NCBI RefSeq assembly: GCF_052857255.1
Contig: NC_135498.1
Span: 159,883,124 to 159,947,123 of the forward strand
Source: Amblyomma americanum
Lineage: Eukaryota; Arthropoda; Arachnida; Ixodida; Ixodidae
Direction of reading: 5' to 3'
Length of the DNA: 64,000 nucleotides
Shown: positions 44,640 through 55,319 of the stretch, piece by piece
Layout of the letters: each line of letters starts with the position of its first letter
How positions within the stretch are numbered: position 1 is the stretch's first letter
The notes under the pieces: model-generated
What the model saw: only the letters and a program-made list of their open reading frames with translations
The model's database searches: none
What the model was told of the DNA's origin: nothing
Position numbers and translations under genes: made by a program

Positions 44640-44774
44640 ATGGGCTGTGATATGAAAACCGAAATTCGAGATGGCATCGTACATTCCCGATTCCCGACAC
44701 CGCCATTGTACTCGGGAACAATGTTCGACTATCTCTTAGAGAGCGTCGATGGTCACCAGAACAAGATTGCCTTG
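44640..44774 (+). CDS. ANL acyl-CoA synthetase-like gene, exon 1
   Basis: 45 codons from ATG 44640 to a phase-0 donor (TTG|GTGAGT at 44775). The protein begins MGCDMKTEIRDGIVHSRFPT, then PPLYSGTMFDYLLESVDG and HQNKIAL. This N-terminal pattern (a short lead, SPFP-like motif, then a helix and KxALI) is typical of arthropod 4-coumarate-CoA ligase / luciferase-like acyl-CoA synthetases, which activate carboxylic acids with ATP and CoA, often in peroxisomes. A second in-frame Met lies at codon 5. Splicing to exon 2 gives NKIAL|IEGERRVSYGEF, an excellent family join. The full protein would be about 530-600 residues; only the first ~205 are seen in this window. Confidence 0.8.
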
Positions 44775-47695
44775 GTGAGTTTCATGCTACATGTTCCTTA
44801 ATTTCAACCGCCATCGTGCTCTGAGTCCTATTACGCAACAATGGGATTTTTCTGGTAACGTCCTGCGTATGCGAAAAACTTGGAGAGGACTGCAGTGTGC
44901 TGCATCCGAGAAAAGCGTTTGAACTTAAGCAGCTCTTTTTTAAAGTCATCGTTCACTCACACTACTACGCGACCCTTGGATGACATCGACAACTTTTTTG
45001 CAAGTCGGTGTTGTCTAACATCGGCACATATCCCCAATTCACTTTACCGTCGTACACACCACAACGCGCTCACTTCGTGTCCCTCTCATACGTTTGAACC
45101 AACGACCTGTCGATTTTTGGCAGGGCGACCGCATGCGATCTGTTTTTCACCACTAAAACTTCTTCATGTACTGGAAATTATTCATTGCACAAGACTTTAT
45201 ATCCAGCGTTTCCACAGAGCTTTCGAAACTTTTGCGTGGGATTCATTTTTTTAAGCACTAAAGCGTGATAGCCTTTTCAGGCCTGTAAACGCTGGCCGCC
45301 TTGGTTTGGTCCACCTGCTTGTCCTACGGAGAGTTTCATGTTTATCCGGGGCACTACACACCAAATAGTCCGTGAATTCATGCAAGCGAACATAGTTCGT
45401 GCATTGCTGAGCCTCATTGCGTCCTGTAATGTTTCTGAATGTCCGCGTTTGTGGGGATTCATGCAAGGTGCATTTTTTCTAATCTGGTCACTTGCGCTTG
45501 CGCACAGTGTGCCATGCTACATGGCTGACGAAAGTTTTGCGCAAGTGCTCATCCGCGAAAAATTTTTAGGCAACCTAGCGACGGGCTGCGGGATAATAAT
45601 CACGCGCAGTCCTATAGAGTCATTTATGCCCACGCTGAGGCACACGCTGTCCCCGCACGCACCGGTCTCAAGCAAGAGCATGCGCTCTGGCTGTCCAGCG
45701 TTTTTGAATCGGCGATTAAGTGCAGCGCTGACGAAGTAATGGGCGGCACGCTTGTACACATTCTTGAAGCCAGCACTCCTCCTAGCCCCTTATCCCCTGC
45801 AAAAGGCCTTATCATGGATTACCAACGCATTTATCACAGCTACGCACCCTCGCCGCATTATCCCGCAGGCAAGTCTGTACCTGCGCCAGGCAGCCGCTAT
45901 TGGGACGTGCTACTGAAAAAGGACCCCTTTTCCCAAGGAGGTTTCCACCACAGTGCATGAGCCGAGCACCGGCCATATTAATGCGGAGCACGCTTCGGCG
46001 ACCAAACTTTTCTCTCGGGTTATCTAGGTGAATTTGGGTAGTGCACGGTAGCGGTGGTGGTAAGTCTTGTGCTGTCTTGTATACGTTATAGATAACAAGT
46101 AACCAATTACAATAACGTCTTGTGAATTGTAAGTGATTTGAGCAGTCAATTGCAGCTCATGAAAGTAACAGCAATTCTTAAGAAGTAATTTGCTGCCATC
46201 AGATTAATTTTCACGCATCGTTTGCTTGCGTAGCATAAATTACGCAAAAGACAAAGCATTGGCCCGTCTCGCTTGATCTGTAGTCTATTCTAGAAGAGAA
46301 GTTGGTAAGTTCTCCTACTGTTGTTTTTCGGTGTCGTTCGGTACTTTTTAAATATTTCCTTGTGAAATCATCAGTAGCGTTTAAAGTGCGTTCCTTTATT
46401 ATACGATGTTGCGCACCATCTCAAAGTTACGCAAAGTTCCTCGTTTAGCTTTTCGTGCTCTGAGAGGACAAATCATATAGCTCACTAAACATGACAGCCC
46501 TTTGTGGCGCGGTGTTTAACTGTGAAATGCGAAGCACGGAATACCGGAACGCATGCCACTCGGGCTTGCTTGTGCAGTGCTATGACTCAGCTTGCGATAC
46601 GTTTGACCAGCCAACGAGCCCCAAAAAGGGAGCCGCGCTGAGAAAGCCTGCGGGATTTTCTCACGATTCGCTTCGTGGGAATGACTTTGTCTTTGACTGC
46701 TTTCCCGAAGAAAGACGCCTGGGGACAGCGACCGGCGATGGATAGAACCATGGGCGCCCGTTCGGGGGAATAAAGGGACGGAGTCAACAACCAATTACCC
46801 GTTTCTGTCAGGAGCCGGCCCCATCCGTAGAGAGCCCGCCGCAGTTGGGGCCCGCGGTGTCGCAAGGACCAGATGTGTTTCGGGGACACGGAGCCGCTTG
46901 CACAACTGTTGATGCACTGCGGGAATCAGCAGCGGACTTCCGATTTCTCCTCGCCCGTTCCCACGGGTTGACTCTGCAACGAGTGACTCCGCCTACTACA
47001 GTGCTGTGAAACTTTGATTGGCTTCCATCTGGGAGAAATGTTCTTCGTGTTGAATTGGCCACCCCGCCCGATGGAGGGGCGGAACCTTAGGGGAATTAAG
47101 GACGGTGCTGAGTGCGATAGGACGCTCTGGGCCCTGGCAATAAGGCTCATCCAGTCGCTTGGCACTGTGAAGTCTTACATTTTGACGTTTTGCTCTCTCT
47201 TTAGTGTGTCAATAAGTTTCGTAGAAATGCCATTAAACCCGCTTGTTTTCGTGTTCTCAAACTCGAAACTTCAGTCTTTCCTCAGCCCGAAGGCTCAGAC
47301 ACGTTACCAAATGGAGCCCGGGTTCGAGATAGCCTTTGCGCCACAACAGCAAATACTCGCGCGTGCTACTTCTCCGAAGCCCGACTGTTGTCGCCGTAAC
47401 GCGAGGGCATTTACTGCTGCACCAGTGCTTTGGATCAAGTTCAGGTTCTCAGTGCTGTACCACTGGCTACAACTTGTTTTTTTTTTAAATACACATGTGG
47501 CAGATTACCAGAAATGAAATACAGAAAAATAGTTGTATTTCCGACAATGTTCAGTTTACAAGAGGCAATCAATGGATTGCAAAATGCGAGGTGTTTACTT
47601 GCAAGGCGTTCTATGCAAGTTTGGCCTTATGCTGAAAGTGTCTGATGAGAGCCTCCACGATGGCGGATTCCACGCCAACGCGGGCGTAAGCGCAG
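44775..47695 (+). other. Intron 1 of the synthetase gene; unassigned repeat content
   Basis: A 2.9-kb GT-AG intron. It includes GC-rich blocks at about 45250-45960 (a plus frame reading KQEHALWLSSVFESAIKCSA that I cannot place) and about 46480-47490. The second contains AATAAAG at 46769 and, with its length of about 1 kb, could be a solo LTR. I could not find matching TG/CA ends or a target duplication, so I do not call it. No host exon was recognised between exon 1 and exon 2. Confidence 0.45.
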
Positions 47696-47885
47696 ATCGA
47701 GGGTGAGAGGAGAGTCTCATACGGAGAGTTCGCCGCGAGCCTGAGGCGCTACGCGGCAACCCTGCAACGCCTGGGCTTGGGCCGTGGAGACCGAGTTCAC
47801 GTGTGCGTCCGCAGCAGAATCGATGACTTCATCGCCACCTGCGCAATCGTCTGTACCGGCGCAGCCGTCATCTTCAAGCCTGGCG
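47696..47885 (+). CDS. ANL acyl-CoA synthetase-like gene, exon 2
   Basis: 190 nt from the acceptor GCGCAG|ATC to the donor TGGCG|GTAAGT; it ends in phase 1. The translation is IEGERRVSYGEFAASLRR then YAATLQRLGLGRGDRVHV and ends near CTGAAVIFKPG. The blocks VSYGEF, LxxLGLxxGDRV and GAxxxxxxPG are the conserved N-terminal subdomain of AMP-forming ligases. The usual N of the PNS motif region is replaced (VCVRSRIDDF). The acceptor lacks a strong polypyrimidine tract, but an in-frame TAA immediately upstream (47687-47689) excludes a longer exon in this frame. Confidence 0.82.
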
Positions 47886-48454
47886 GTAAGTGGGAGTACA
47901 TGACTGGCTTCAGTGGTGCTTTCACCTCTTCGTTGTGCACGTGGCGTATTGGGGAAAAATGAAAGCCAGGCCTGCTACCTGCAATGTTCCAGGTGCGTGT
48001 CGGGACCTTTGCTGTTTATACCTAACTGAAAAAAAAGTTTGATCGATCTAGGAAAACGCTTTAGAGTGTAAACTCGGTGAAAAAGATCGCTACTCTAAAA
48101 CACATACGTGAAACCCTAGAGAGCATGGCAGTTGCGCTATCGAAACTTTGAAATGGACTCGAAATATGAGCACAGAAATAATATGTTTCACTCGTTTTAT
48201 TACTTCAAGTTCTTTCCTACGTCATTCGCTGACATGAAACATTGAGAGAGGCTCCGGCCCTGTTGCACCCTTACTATTTATGCTGTAGACACTGAGGGGA
48301 AACGCACCGTTTTCATTACGAGCATGCAGTGGGTACGCTCTTAATGCTCGTCAAGGTAAAGCATTCTGTCTATTGCAATGCAAATGCTTCCAACTACTCT
48401 CGCTTCACGACAACCCACCTCCTTGCCTCTGCACATTTCTTGTTTTCTCCACAG

Positions 48455-48549
48455 TTGGCAGCTTGAGCTCGGCGGGAGCCACCCATGTCCTCACGGACGA
48501 GAAAAACGCATCTGCGCTTCCCAAAAACGATCCGACTCTCCGTATTAAG
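48455..48549 (+). CDS. ANL acyl-CoA synthetase-like gene, exon 3
   Basis: 95 nt with a strong acceptor (TTTTCTCCACAG|TT) and donor (ATTAAG|GTAGGA). It enters in phase 1 and leaves in phase 0. The translation across the junction is VGSLSSAGATHVLTDEKNAS then ALPKNDPTLRIK. The motif THVLTDE...A is the family's conserved segment preceding the P-loop region. Phase continuity with exons 2 and 4 is exact. Confidence 0.83.
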
Positions 48550-48644
48550 GTAGGATTCATGTTCTCTATTATTTTACCGGAAGTTGTGGAACGAGAATTC
48601 TGATAGTACTTCAGTCGGCTTACGCGAAGGAATGAAACTGAAAT

Positions 48645-48838
48645 GAAATTGGTTTTTGGGTAAAGGAAATGGCGCAGTATCTGTCTTACATATCGGCGGA
48701 CACCTGAACCGCGTCGTAAATAAAGAGATAAAGGAGAGACGGAGAGAAGAAAGGAAGGAAGAGGCGCTGGAATAATTTCGACCAACTGGGGATATTTAAC
48801 GTGCACTGGCATCGCACAGCATACGGGCGCCTTCTGCG
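48645..48838 (-). mobile_element. SINE-A, copy 3 (5'-truncated, intronic)
   Basis: It lies in intron 3 of the synthetase gene. The minus-strand body has the family words (GCACGTTAAATATCCCCAGT, GGTCGAAATTATTCC, CGGTTCAGGTGTCCGCCGAT). The tRNA-like head is missing: similarity ends at about 48838 after GGCGCCCGTATGCTGTGC-equivalent sequence. No target duplication was seen. Confidence 0.85.
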
Positions 48839-49442
48839 CCTTTTATGAGGGCAACCACTGTTAAAGTGTTCTTTCTTCTGTTCTGCCCGCATGCGGCCGA
48901 TGGTGTGTGGCAGTAGTGTGTGTGATGTCAAGCTGCATTTTAATATAAAGCTACATTTTCTATGAAGAAAACTATCCTTCAGAAAAACATACGGACAGCA
49001 GGAGATGGTTATGCAAGTGATTACGCAAGGAATGTTTCATTCCATAGCGTAACGGTAAGAAATCGAAACAAAATCTGAAGGCAAGTGACAGTCGTCAGCA
49101 TAAATGGTGCGGTTTAACGCCTCAAAACTACACGGTGTGCGTTAAGGTCTCTATACATGTGGCTTTCAGCTTAAGCGGCCGCATAGAGCGCTGTTTACCG
49201 GCCGGCCGAAGAGGATTCGCTTTAAAACATTCCTTTTGGAGAAGAAAGGAGACGTGGCTTCGCCAGGCGCGACCCATTTGTCTGAGATTTCGTTCCTTTT
49301 CAAATACAAATATTTATTTAGTACGGATTACTCCGCCTCAGTGTGCTCCATCGCTTGATCGTGCCCGGACATGGTTTCAAGCTGCTATAGCAGCTATAGC
49401 AAAACTCCTTCACGATGTACCACACGCTCGTTTTCCTTTCAG

Positions 49443-49642
49443 GAGTACCTTTCTCTTGGACACGTTCCAGGATGCACTGACATCCAAAGTTTGCGGTGGA
49501 CGCCCGAGCCAGAATTTGTGGACAAGGGCGGTGCCTGCGGCAACGATGTCTTGATCGTGGTCTTCAGCAGCGGAACGACAGGCACACCCAAGCCCATCGA
49601 ACTGCCCGCTCGAAGTCACTTCATGCAACTTGCCGCTCAGCA
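49443..49642 (+). CDS. ANL acyl-CoA synthetase-like gene, exon 4 (P-loop)
   Basis: 200 nt from a strong acceptor (GTTTTCCTTTCAG|GAG) to a donor at CAGCA|GTAAGA; phase 0 in, phase 2 out. The translation is EYLSLGHVPGCTDIQSLRW ... VLIVVFSSGTTGTPKPIELP then ARSHFMQLAAQ. VVFSSGTTGTPK is the canonical A3 / AMP-binding signature (P-loop contacting ATP phosphates), so the exon is well supported. The usual KGV after PK is replaced by PIE. Exons for motifs A4 to A10 (including the YGxTE-like and TGD blocks) were not found in the remaining 14 kb, which are dominated by transposons. Confidence 0.86.
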
Positions 49643-49723
49643 GTAAGACCTAGTACCAGCTCCTAATTACTTGGTTAACTATTGTTTCATACGTTTTCAT
49701 ATTTTTACTGCGTTCTGTTTTAG

Positions 49724-49916
49724 ACTCGCCGCAAAAATTCACTCAAACAACAGCAACCAACTACCGTATCCTTCAGGCCTAACTAGCTGGCGCCACAAGG
49801 CAGTCCCCGCTATAAATGAAAACCTCCAAGCACGCAGGCTTGGCCGAGAAGTCGAGCCCACAAGTGCCCCTTATGTGGTGCAGTCAGTTCTGCATAACAC
49901 TTTTTCCGGAAATTGA
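49724..49916 (+). other. Phase-compatible candidate exon after exon 4
   Basis: The acceptor TTCTGTTTTAG|A at 49724 fits the phase-2 donor of exon 4. The joined frame stays open for 63 codons (LAAKIHSNNSNQLPYPSGLT ... VVQSVLHNTFSGN) to a TGA ending at 49916. It does not resemble the A4-A5 region of the ANL family. If real it would make a truncated protein; it may equally be chance. Confidence 0.2.
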
Positions 49917-50179
49917 CCGCAGGTAATGGAACATCATGTTTAACTGTTGGCTCGAAATGCTTTAAGCAAAGGCTAGGTTTAATTCAGAAGCTATGGCACG
50001 TGGAAATAGCAATCTGTTCAATGTGCTGTTTCAGCTGTCTTCGTTATACACACACAGCCCCCCCCCCCCCCCCCCGCGGAAAAAATAATTTTATAATTTT
50101 TATTTTTCTTCGCTTTCTATTGAGACACTTACTCTTTAGCAGACTGTTGTAAGGCATACGCTAGGTTCATCTGAATTCT

Positions 50180-50400
50180 CCTTTGAAGCAACGCAGGTTT
50201 GTGGTTGGTGGGCAGGGCGCTCGTAGCGAAATCTGTAGGTCCTTGGATCAATTCCGAGCACTTTTGCAAGAAGCCGCTTTTTTTTTTTGCCTGATGACTT
50301 CATTGGGGGTTTTATGGACCATTTTTCCTGCACGCCAACGACTGGGGGTTTCGTTGCTAATGGGCAATATAAGGCTTTCGCCTGAATAACTGCTGCCACC
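50180..50400 (+). repeat. Possible tRNA-like SINE relic
   Basis: GTGGTTGGTGGGCAGGGCGC followed about 35 bp later by GGATCAATTCCGAGCAC looks like a decayed A box / B box pair. The tail-like GCTAATGGGCAATATAAGGC follows. No direct repeats were found. The interval 49917-50904 is otherwise unassigned apart from a C-tract at about 50058-50077. Confidence 0.3.
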
Positions 50401-50904
50401 TTAAATCCTGCTCCAGTTTACCCGTTTCCAGCAGATCAAGAGCAACATCGAACACCACTCAGGAAAAGGAGCGATGGGACATGTGCCCTCGTCGTTTCTT
50501 ATTCTCTGCCCTTTCCTCTGTACTTGCAATTTGTTTACTGCAAGCCATGCACCAGTCTACTCCGCAACATACTTTACTGCATGGAAAAATTATGTCTCAG
50601 TCTACAAGGACACGTATCGAGCTAACGCCGCATGCGGCCATCCATGTTGTGTAGGCTTTTAAAGAGATCACTAACTACATCGCTTTACCCAGATGAGTAT
50701 GGACTATCTATAGCGGACATATATCTTTCGCTCGCACAAACATCTCGCGCACGTCACGGAGAGGATTTCTCAATGTTTAAAGAAAAATTTGCAGAACTCG
50801 GTACGCTGGTTGCCTGTGAACTGCGACAGCATTGGTCTGAAAATCATAATGAAACTGGCTATGAAGAAAACGACCAAATTTGTAGAATTTTTTATCTGAT
50901 TAAT

Positions 50905-51128
50905 TTCGAGGATGCCATCATCATCATCAGCCTGACCACGACAACAGCCGGGCAAGGGCCTCTCCCACATGTCTCCAATTAGCCCTGTCTTGTGCCAGCT
51001 GCAGCCTTTATCCGCGCAAACTTCTTAATTTCATCCGCCCACCTAACTTTCTGCCGCTCCATGCTACGCTTGCCTTCTTCCTTGGAATCCAATCCGCTAC
51101 CCTTAAGGGCCAGTGGCTATCTTGTATT
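50905..51128 (-). pseudogene. RTE-clade LINE 3' end, copy 2
   Basis: Plus-strand words CATCATCATCATCAGCCTGA, GGGCAAGGGCCTCTCCCACA and TTAATTTCATCCGCCCACCT are shared with 4968-5130 in the same orientation. It ends with the trinucleotide run and includes only the last about 200 bp of the element. Confidence 0.82.
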
Positions 51129-51137
51129 TAGCAATAA

Positions 51138-52060
51138 ATGCAAGTCAGCTATAAAATTCCAATAAGAAGTGTTGTCACGCAGCGAGACACGAAATCGCCA
51201 TTGCTATTCATCGTCTGTTTACAAGAGGTATTCAGAGCCTTGGATTGGGAACAGCGGCGGATGGAGTTAGTGCAGAATACCTTAGTAATCTGCGATTCGC
51301 TGATGACATTGGTTTGCTAAGTCACGCAGACTAAGAACTGCAAACCACAATCATTGAGTTAGGCAAAGCAGAAAGGTACCTCTAAAATTAACATGCAGAA
51401 AATCAAAGCAATGCTCAACAGTCTCGGAACGAAACAGAAGTTAATCAACAGTCTCGGAACAAAACCGCAGTTAATAGCGAGCATTTCTTCTTTCACTCCC
51501 TCCTTTATCCCCTCCCTTACGGCGCGGTTCAGGTGTCCAACGATATATGAGACAAATACTGCGCCATTTATTTTCCCCCAAAACCAATTATTATTATTAT
51601 TAGTTAATAGCGAAGAACTTGAAGTGTTAAAAGAGTACGTCTACTCTGGGAAGGTAGTTACCGCACACCCGAATCGCAAGAGCGAAATAACTGAAAAGTA
51701 CAAAAAATAGAGTTGAGCGCATTTGGTAGGATCTCTAAGATCATAAATGACAGGTTACCAATATCCCTAAGAGAAACGTATATAGCAGCTACATCTTACC
51801 GGTTCTCCTCTATGGGGCAGAAACATGCACGGCAACGAAAAGGCTGGAACTTAAGGGCAACGGTGCGAGCTATGAAAAGGTAAATGATAGGTGTAACTTT
51901 AACAGACAGGAAGAGGGCACAGTGGGCCAGGGAACAAACAAACGCAGGTTATTGACATCCGATTCAAAATCAAGAGGATGGAATTGGCTTAGACAGGGCA
52001 TGTATGCGAAGGCAAGATAAGCGATGCTCATTAAGAATTCGATTAGAGGACGTCTTTGAG
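51138..52060 (+). pseudogene. RTE-clade LINE RT fragment, copy 3 (opposite strand)
   Basis: The plus-strand text includes SVVTQRDTKSPLLFIVCLQE (equivalent to RGVRQGDTISPxLF), then NLRFADDIGLL (FADD catalytic motif, at about 51289) and GKAERYL. After the SINE insertion it continues with KRPERLELKGNGASYEKVN-like text, TDRKRAQWAREQTNAGY-like text and RMELA. Stops and frameshifts are frequent. It lies back to back with the minus-strand copy 50905-51128. It is interrupted by the SINE fragment at 51481-51601. Confidence 0.8.
51481..51601 (+). mobile_element. SINE-A 3' fragment with 12-bp TSD
   Basis: It contains the family 3' part (CCCTTACGGCGCGGTTCAGG, GACAAATACTGCGCCATTTA) and the (ATT)n tail. 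The direct repeat AGTTAATAGCGA at 51469-51480 and 51602-51613 flanks it exactly. The 5' truncation is therefore original, from incomplete reverse transcription, and not later erosion. Confidence 0.92.
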
Positions 52061-52344
52061 AGTATCTCCTGGTGTCGATCTTGTACACGCGTGAAGTCCA
52101 ACGTGAACCACGCTCAAACGCACACGCTGCACAACACTTTCAACTTGTCTTGCATGTAGTGCTTCGTAAAGCAAGTGTCGGCCCCGGCAACATACGGTAG
52201 TTCTGGCACAAGACGACGCTTAATTTCAATCATCTCTTCGAGCCTTGCCTCGTGATCATCGGCGGGTTCGCGGACGCAGTGTTTTCGGGTGTTTTCCCGC
52301 ATTTGTCGCAGAAGGTTTTTTTCGCATCTTTTTTTTCTCAAGCT

Positions 52345-52800
52345 TTGGACAGCTTTCAATCTGAGGTAAGCAAACGCGCATAACTGGCTTCCTCGGTCAG
52401 TGGACACCTCCGTCGCGCTTTGAAGCATGTGACAATGGGGACGCCCGCGACCTATTGCTTATTGCTCTTAGAGGAGTGATGACGTCATTTGCATGTCGTA
52501 TTTCCGCGACGAGTTTCAAGTGTAGCTGGCGCACTGGATTATTCGACAACTGAATCTCGCAGTGAGTAGGCGGTGGCGTCCACCCATATATTGAGGAAGT
52601 TTTGCGCTTTTTCTTTCCTCCAAACCAGCGGAAGGTTTATACTGCTGATTTTGAGGAAAGAAAAGGCGCAGAACAGGTTCCCTGGGTCACTGGACAACTT
52701 ATTGGCTCCTAGGAGGGGTGACGACATCCCTTGCATGCCACGTTTCGGCCACGGGTTTTTGACGATGTTGGGGTTTTCGCAGAATGAGTTAAGTAATTCT
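52345..52800. repeat. Pair of diverged direct repeats plus a hairpin
   Basis: About 52375-52520 (GGCTTCCTCGGTCAGTGGAC ... GAGGAGTGATGACGTCATTT) and about 52675-52780 (GGTTCCCTGGGTCACTGGAC ... GGAGGGGTGACGACATCCCT) are diverged direct copies. Between them 52600-52623 and 52648-52673 are inverted (TGCGCTTTTTCTTTCCTCC / GAGGAAAGAAAAGGCGCA), 24-bp arms with about 3 mismatches. The family is unknown. The minus-strand frame at 52114-52428 is not recognised. Confidence 0.5.
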
Positions 52801-52849
52801 TTCGCATTGAAAAAAGGCCTCATAAGACTGCGTCTATGGTAACTAGACT

Positions 52850-53875
52850 ATGAGAACGGAGAGCTCTGCGGCCGACTTCTTGCTCTCTCCGTTCTAGTCA
52901 TGCTGATGTTGCGGGTGACCGCCATATGATAGCGTTGTGAAATGTAAAACTGCGTACGTGTATCGTTTTCTAATGTTCGCGTATTATCAAGTACCGATTA
53001 CGCCGTCAGAGGCGTCGCTAGCGCATCAAGCAGCTGGCCCTTCGCAACGCTCGTTGGAGCTGCTTATTGTAGCGTGTGCAACCACGCTCGTCGCTACTGA
53101 AGGTTACGCCAGGAAGAGGTACTCGTAGCAGGGCAGCATCTGTTCGCCACTGTGCAGTACCACGCCCACAGCATCATTCAGGTGGCTTGAAAAGCACAGT
53201 AAAGCGGGATGCTGGGGATTGGAGCTAAATTCCGCCATGGTCAGTTGATTTGCAGTAATGGTCACAAGACTCCACAGCGGCTTTCCGCTGTCGGCTAATC
53301 GAAGAAGGTCGTCTGCAAGCAGCAGTTATGGAGTGTTGAGCTGTCTTGCAGCCTGTACAAAATTCACTAAAATAAAACAGCGGGGCCAACGGACATTCCT
53401 GTGTGAGCCCTCTGCGCACTGCTATCCATTAGAGAACGCGCCATCAAAGCATACCACCACGATTTTCTCGGTAGTCACTGCCATCGATTTACGAAGATGC
53501 CGAAGCGTTTACCCCGTGGGCTGTTTCAGGACGGTTCCGCTTTCGCTTCCACCGTGCTAGCGGCAGGCGTACACAGCAGTGCAGTGAGCATTAGGACGAC
53601 CTCCAGATAGCCATTATTTGAAAGGACTATGGAAACAGAGCAAGAAGTCCCTCCACTCCTTTAAACAGACCCCTTGCGCCGCCTCTATTGCTCAGGCCAT
53701 ACGTCCGCGACCGCTATCTCGCGCCTTGCCTGGGCAGGAGTGGCCAAAAAACTGGACGGAATACTTAAGCTCGGCCTTAACGGTATGGCACGATAGTGTA
53801 AAGGCTTAATGCCCGTATGTGCAGAAGGTCGTTCTCTAATTTGCATTCATAGATCCCTGGGAGTCCTCATATCCC
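52850..53875. other. Unassigned non-coding stretch
   Basis: No gene, repeat or structured feature recognised. Frames of 60-100 codons occur on both strands without domains. Confidence 0.35.
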
Positions 53876-54314
53876 TCCTGACGCAGCGGTTAGGCGATGC
53901 GCCTGTGCACTGCGATGGCAGGTGCTCCGAGTGGTGGGCCTTGTGCGGCCCAGGTTGCTCTTCCCAAGCGACCAATCATTAATTTAATTTCCACCTGCCA
54001 CGTTGGACAGGTTGTGATGACACCACATGACATAGGTGGTCCACGTGCTTCCTAGGTTGCTCTCCAGGGACCACCTGCCAGAGCCATGTCCGTGATTTTT
54101 CGCTCATAACGCCGACGCCGGATTCTGTGGTGAACAGAGCCTTTAAACATGGTAAAAGAATGCAGCGCGAAAAAAACAAGGACGAACAGAAGTGGACAGG
54201 ACAGGGCGCTGTTCGTCCTTGTTTTTTTCGCGCTGCATTCTTTTACCATGTTCACTGACCAACAAGCCCAAACAGCCGCTTTAGAGCCTTTAACGCTGTC
54301 GCGTTAAAACATGA
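53876..54314 (+). mobile_element. Tick-type repeat with a tRNA-like head (SINE-C candidate), interrupted
   Basis: It starts CGCAGCGGTTAGGCGATGCG, which could be an A box of a tRNA-type head. It continues with GGGCCTTGTGCGGCCCAGGT, CCACCTGCCACGTTGGACAG and CGCTCATAACGCCGACGCCG, and ends TTTAACGCTGTCGCGTTAAA. The last 11 bp before the interruption (AGAGCCTTTAA, ending 54146) recur at about 54283-54293, so the block between them, containing the 43-bp hairpin, is a later insertion. A diverged piece of this family is at 34510-34660. Confidence 0.6.
54146..54252. repeat. 43-bp perfect inverted repeat
   Basis: Arms 54146-54188 and 54210-54252 are exact reverse complements (AACATGGTAAAAGAATGCAG ... 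ACAAGGACGAACA). The 21-nt spacer is GAAGTGGACAGGACAGGGCG plus C. It lies within a ~140-bp insertion bounded by the direct repeat AGAGCCTTTAA. It behaves like a very small foldback element. Confidence 0.85.
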
Positions 54315-54570
54315 ATTAAGCAGTTCTAGGTTGCGACATATAGCACGCAAGTCTGCAGCAGCTTAGAGCTGAGAGACGGTACTTAGGCTTCAAGGAAATA
54401 AATTGGGGCACACTTGAGCTCCGCCTTAATGGCATCACGTGACAGCGTAATGGGTTCCTTGAGCGGCCTAGGCACCTCTTTCTGCTTCGCAGACATGGCT
54501 GGTGTTCCTTTCTCTCGGCAGCACACAATGCTTATCACTCACATCATCAGAGAAGTATCGGCTCAAGTCT

Positions 54571-54760
54571 TGGCTGCAGTGGTAGCTCGGCGGTTGTGGT
54601 GCTCGGCTGCTCACCCGAAAGACGCGGGTTGATCCCGGCCGCGGAAGTTGCATTTCAACGGATGCGAAATTCTAGAGGCTCGTCTACTGCGCAATATCAG
54701 TGCACGAGATCCCGCATAGACTGAGTCGCTTTGGGACGTTAAACCCAATAAAGCAAGCAC
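54571..54760 (+). mobile_element. tRNA-derived SINE, second family (SINE-B)
   Basis: The A box region GGTAGCTCGGCGGTTGTGGT and the B box GGTTGATCCCG are spaced as in a tRNA. They are followed by GGCCGCGGAAGTTGCATTTC and AATTCTAGAGGCTCGTCTAC, and the copy ends GAGTCGCTTTGGGACGTTAA then ACCCAATAAAGC. It shares only the general head and GTGCACG-type core with SINE-A, so it is a separate family. The middle is deleted: the AGATCCCCAGGTGG-type part is absent. Confidence 0.82.
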
Positions 54761-55319
54761 CAACCACTTCAAGACTTCTAATAATAATATTGACGCTTTG
54801 ATTTGTGTGACATAAAGGATACACGACACTGGAGGCAGGCAGTAAATTATGTCATCAGCGACAGCTTGACAGAGCCGCATACCCCCAAATACTAAACAGT
54901 GCCCTAGAGGCGTTGTTTCTTGAAAAAAGATAGACAAAAAGGTGAAATACACGCCCACAATTAAAAATTTATTCGCCAAAAGTAATTGTAACATACTTCA
55001 TTATGATGGAGTATGAGAAAAAATAATTACAAAATTACAAGCTGCCTCATGGCACGAGATCCACGAGAGATCAAGTGCTTAAGTATTTCAAATTTTAAAA
55101 TTTTCAGATTTATTTATATATTATACACACGTTATTCAGTAAGCCAACTGTGAATTTCGTTTCGCGAAAATGGGAATATATGTTGAGAAAAAAATTATAA
55201 ACGACGTCGTGGCAGAGGCAGCGTTTTCAAGCGCAGCTCAATTTCGCAACTTTTCAGTGACGTAATAGTCGAGATATGAAAGCCATGTTGGATATATTTG
55301 GCGTGCTCAAAACTTCAGA
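54761..55319. other. Unassigned AT-rich stretch
   Basis: No gene recognised. It may include the outer flank of inverted repeat 2, but similarity to the right side fades here. Confidence 0.35.

Noticed and set aside
45338..45960. Frames in a GC-rich block of intron 1
   Set aside because: Open on both strands; neither strand gives a known domain or good splice sites in phase with exons 1 and 2.
46480..47490. Possible ~1-kb solo LTR in intron 1
   Set aside because: It has an AATAAA and suitable size, but I found no matching TG/CA ends or target duplication.
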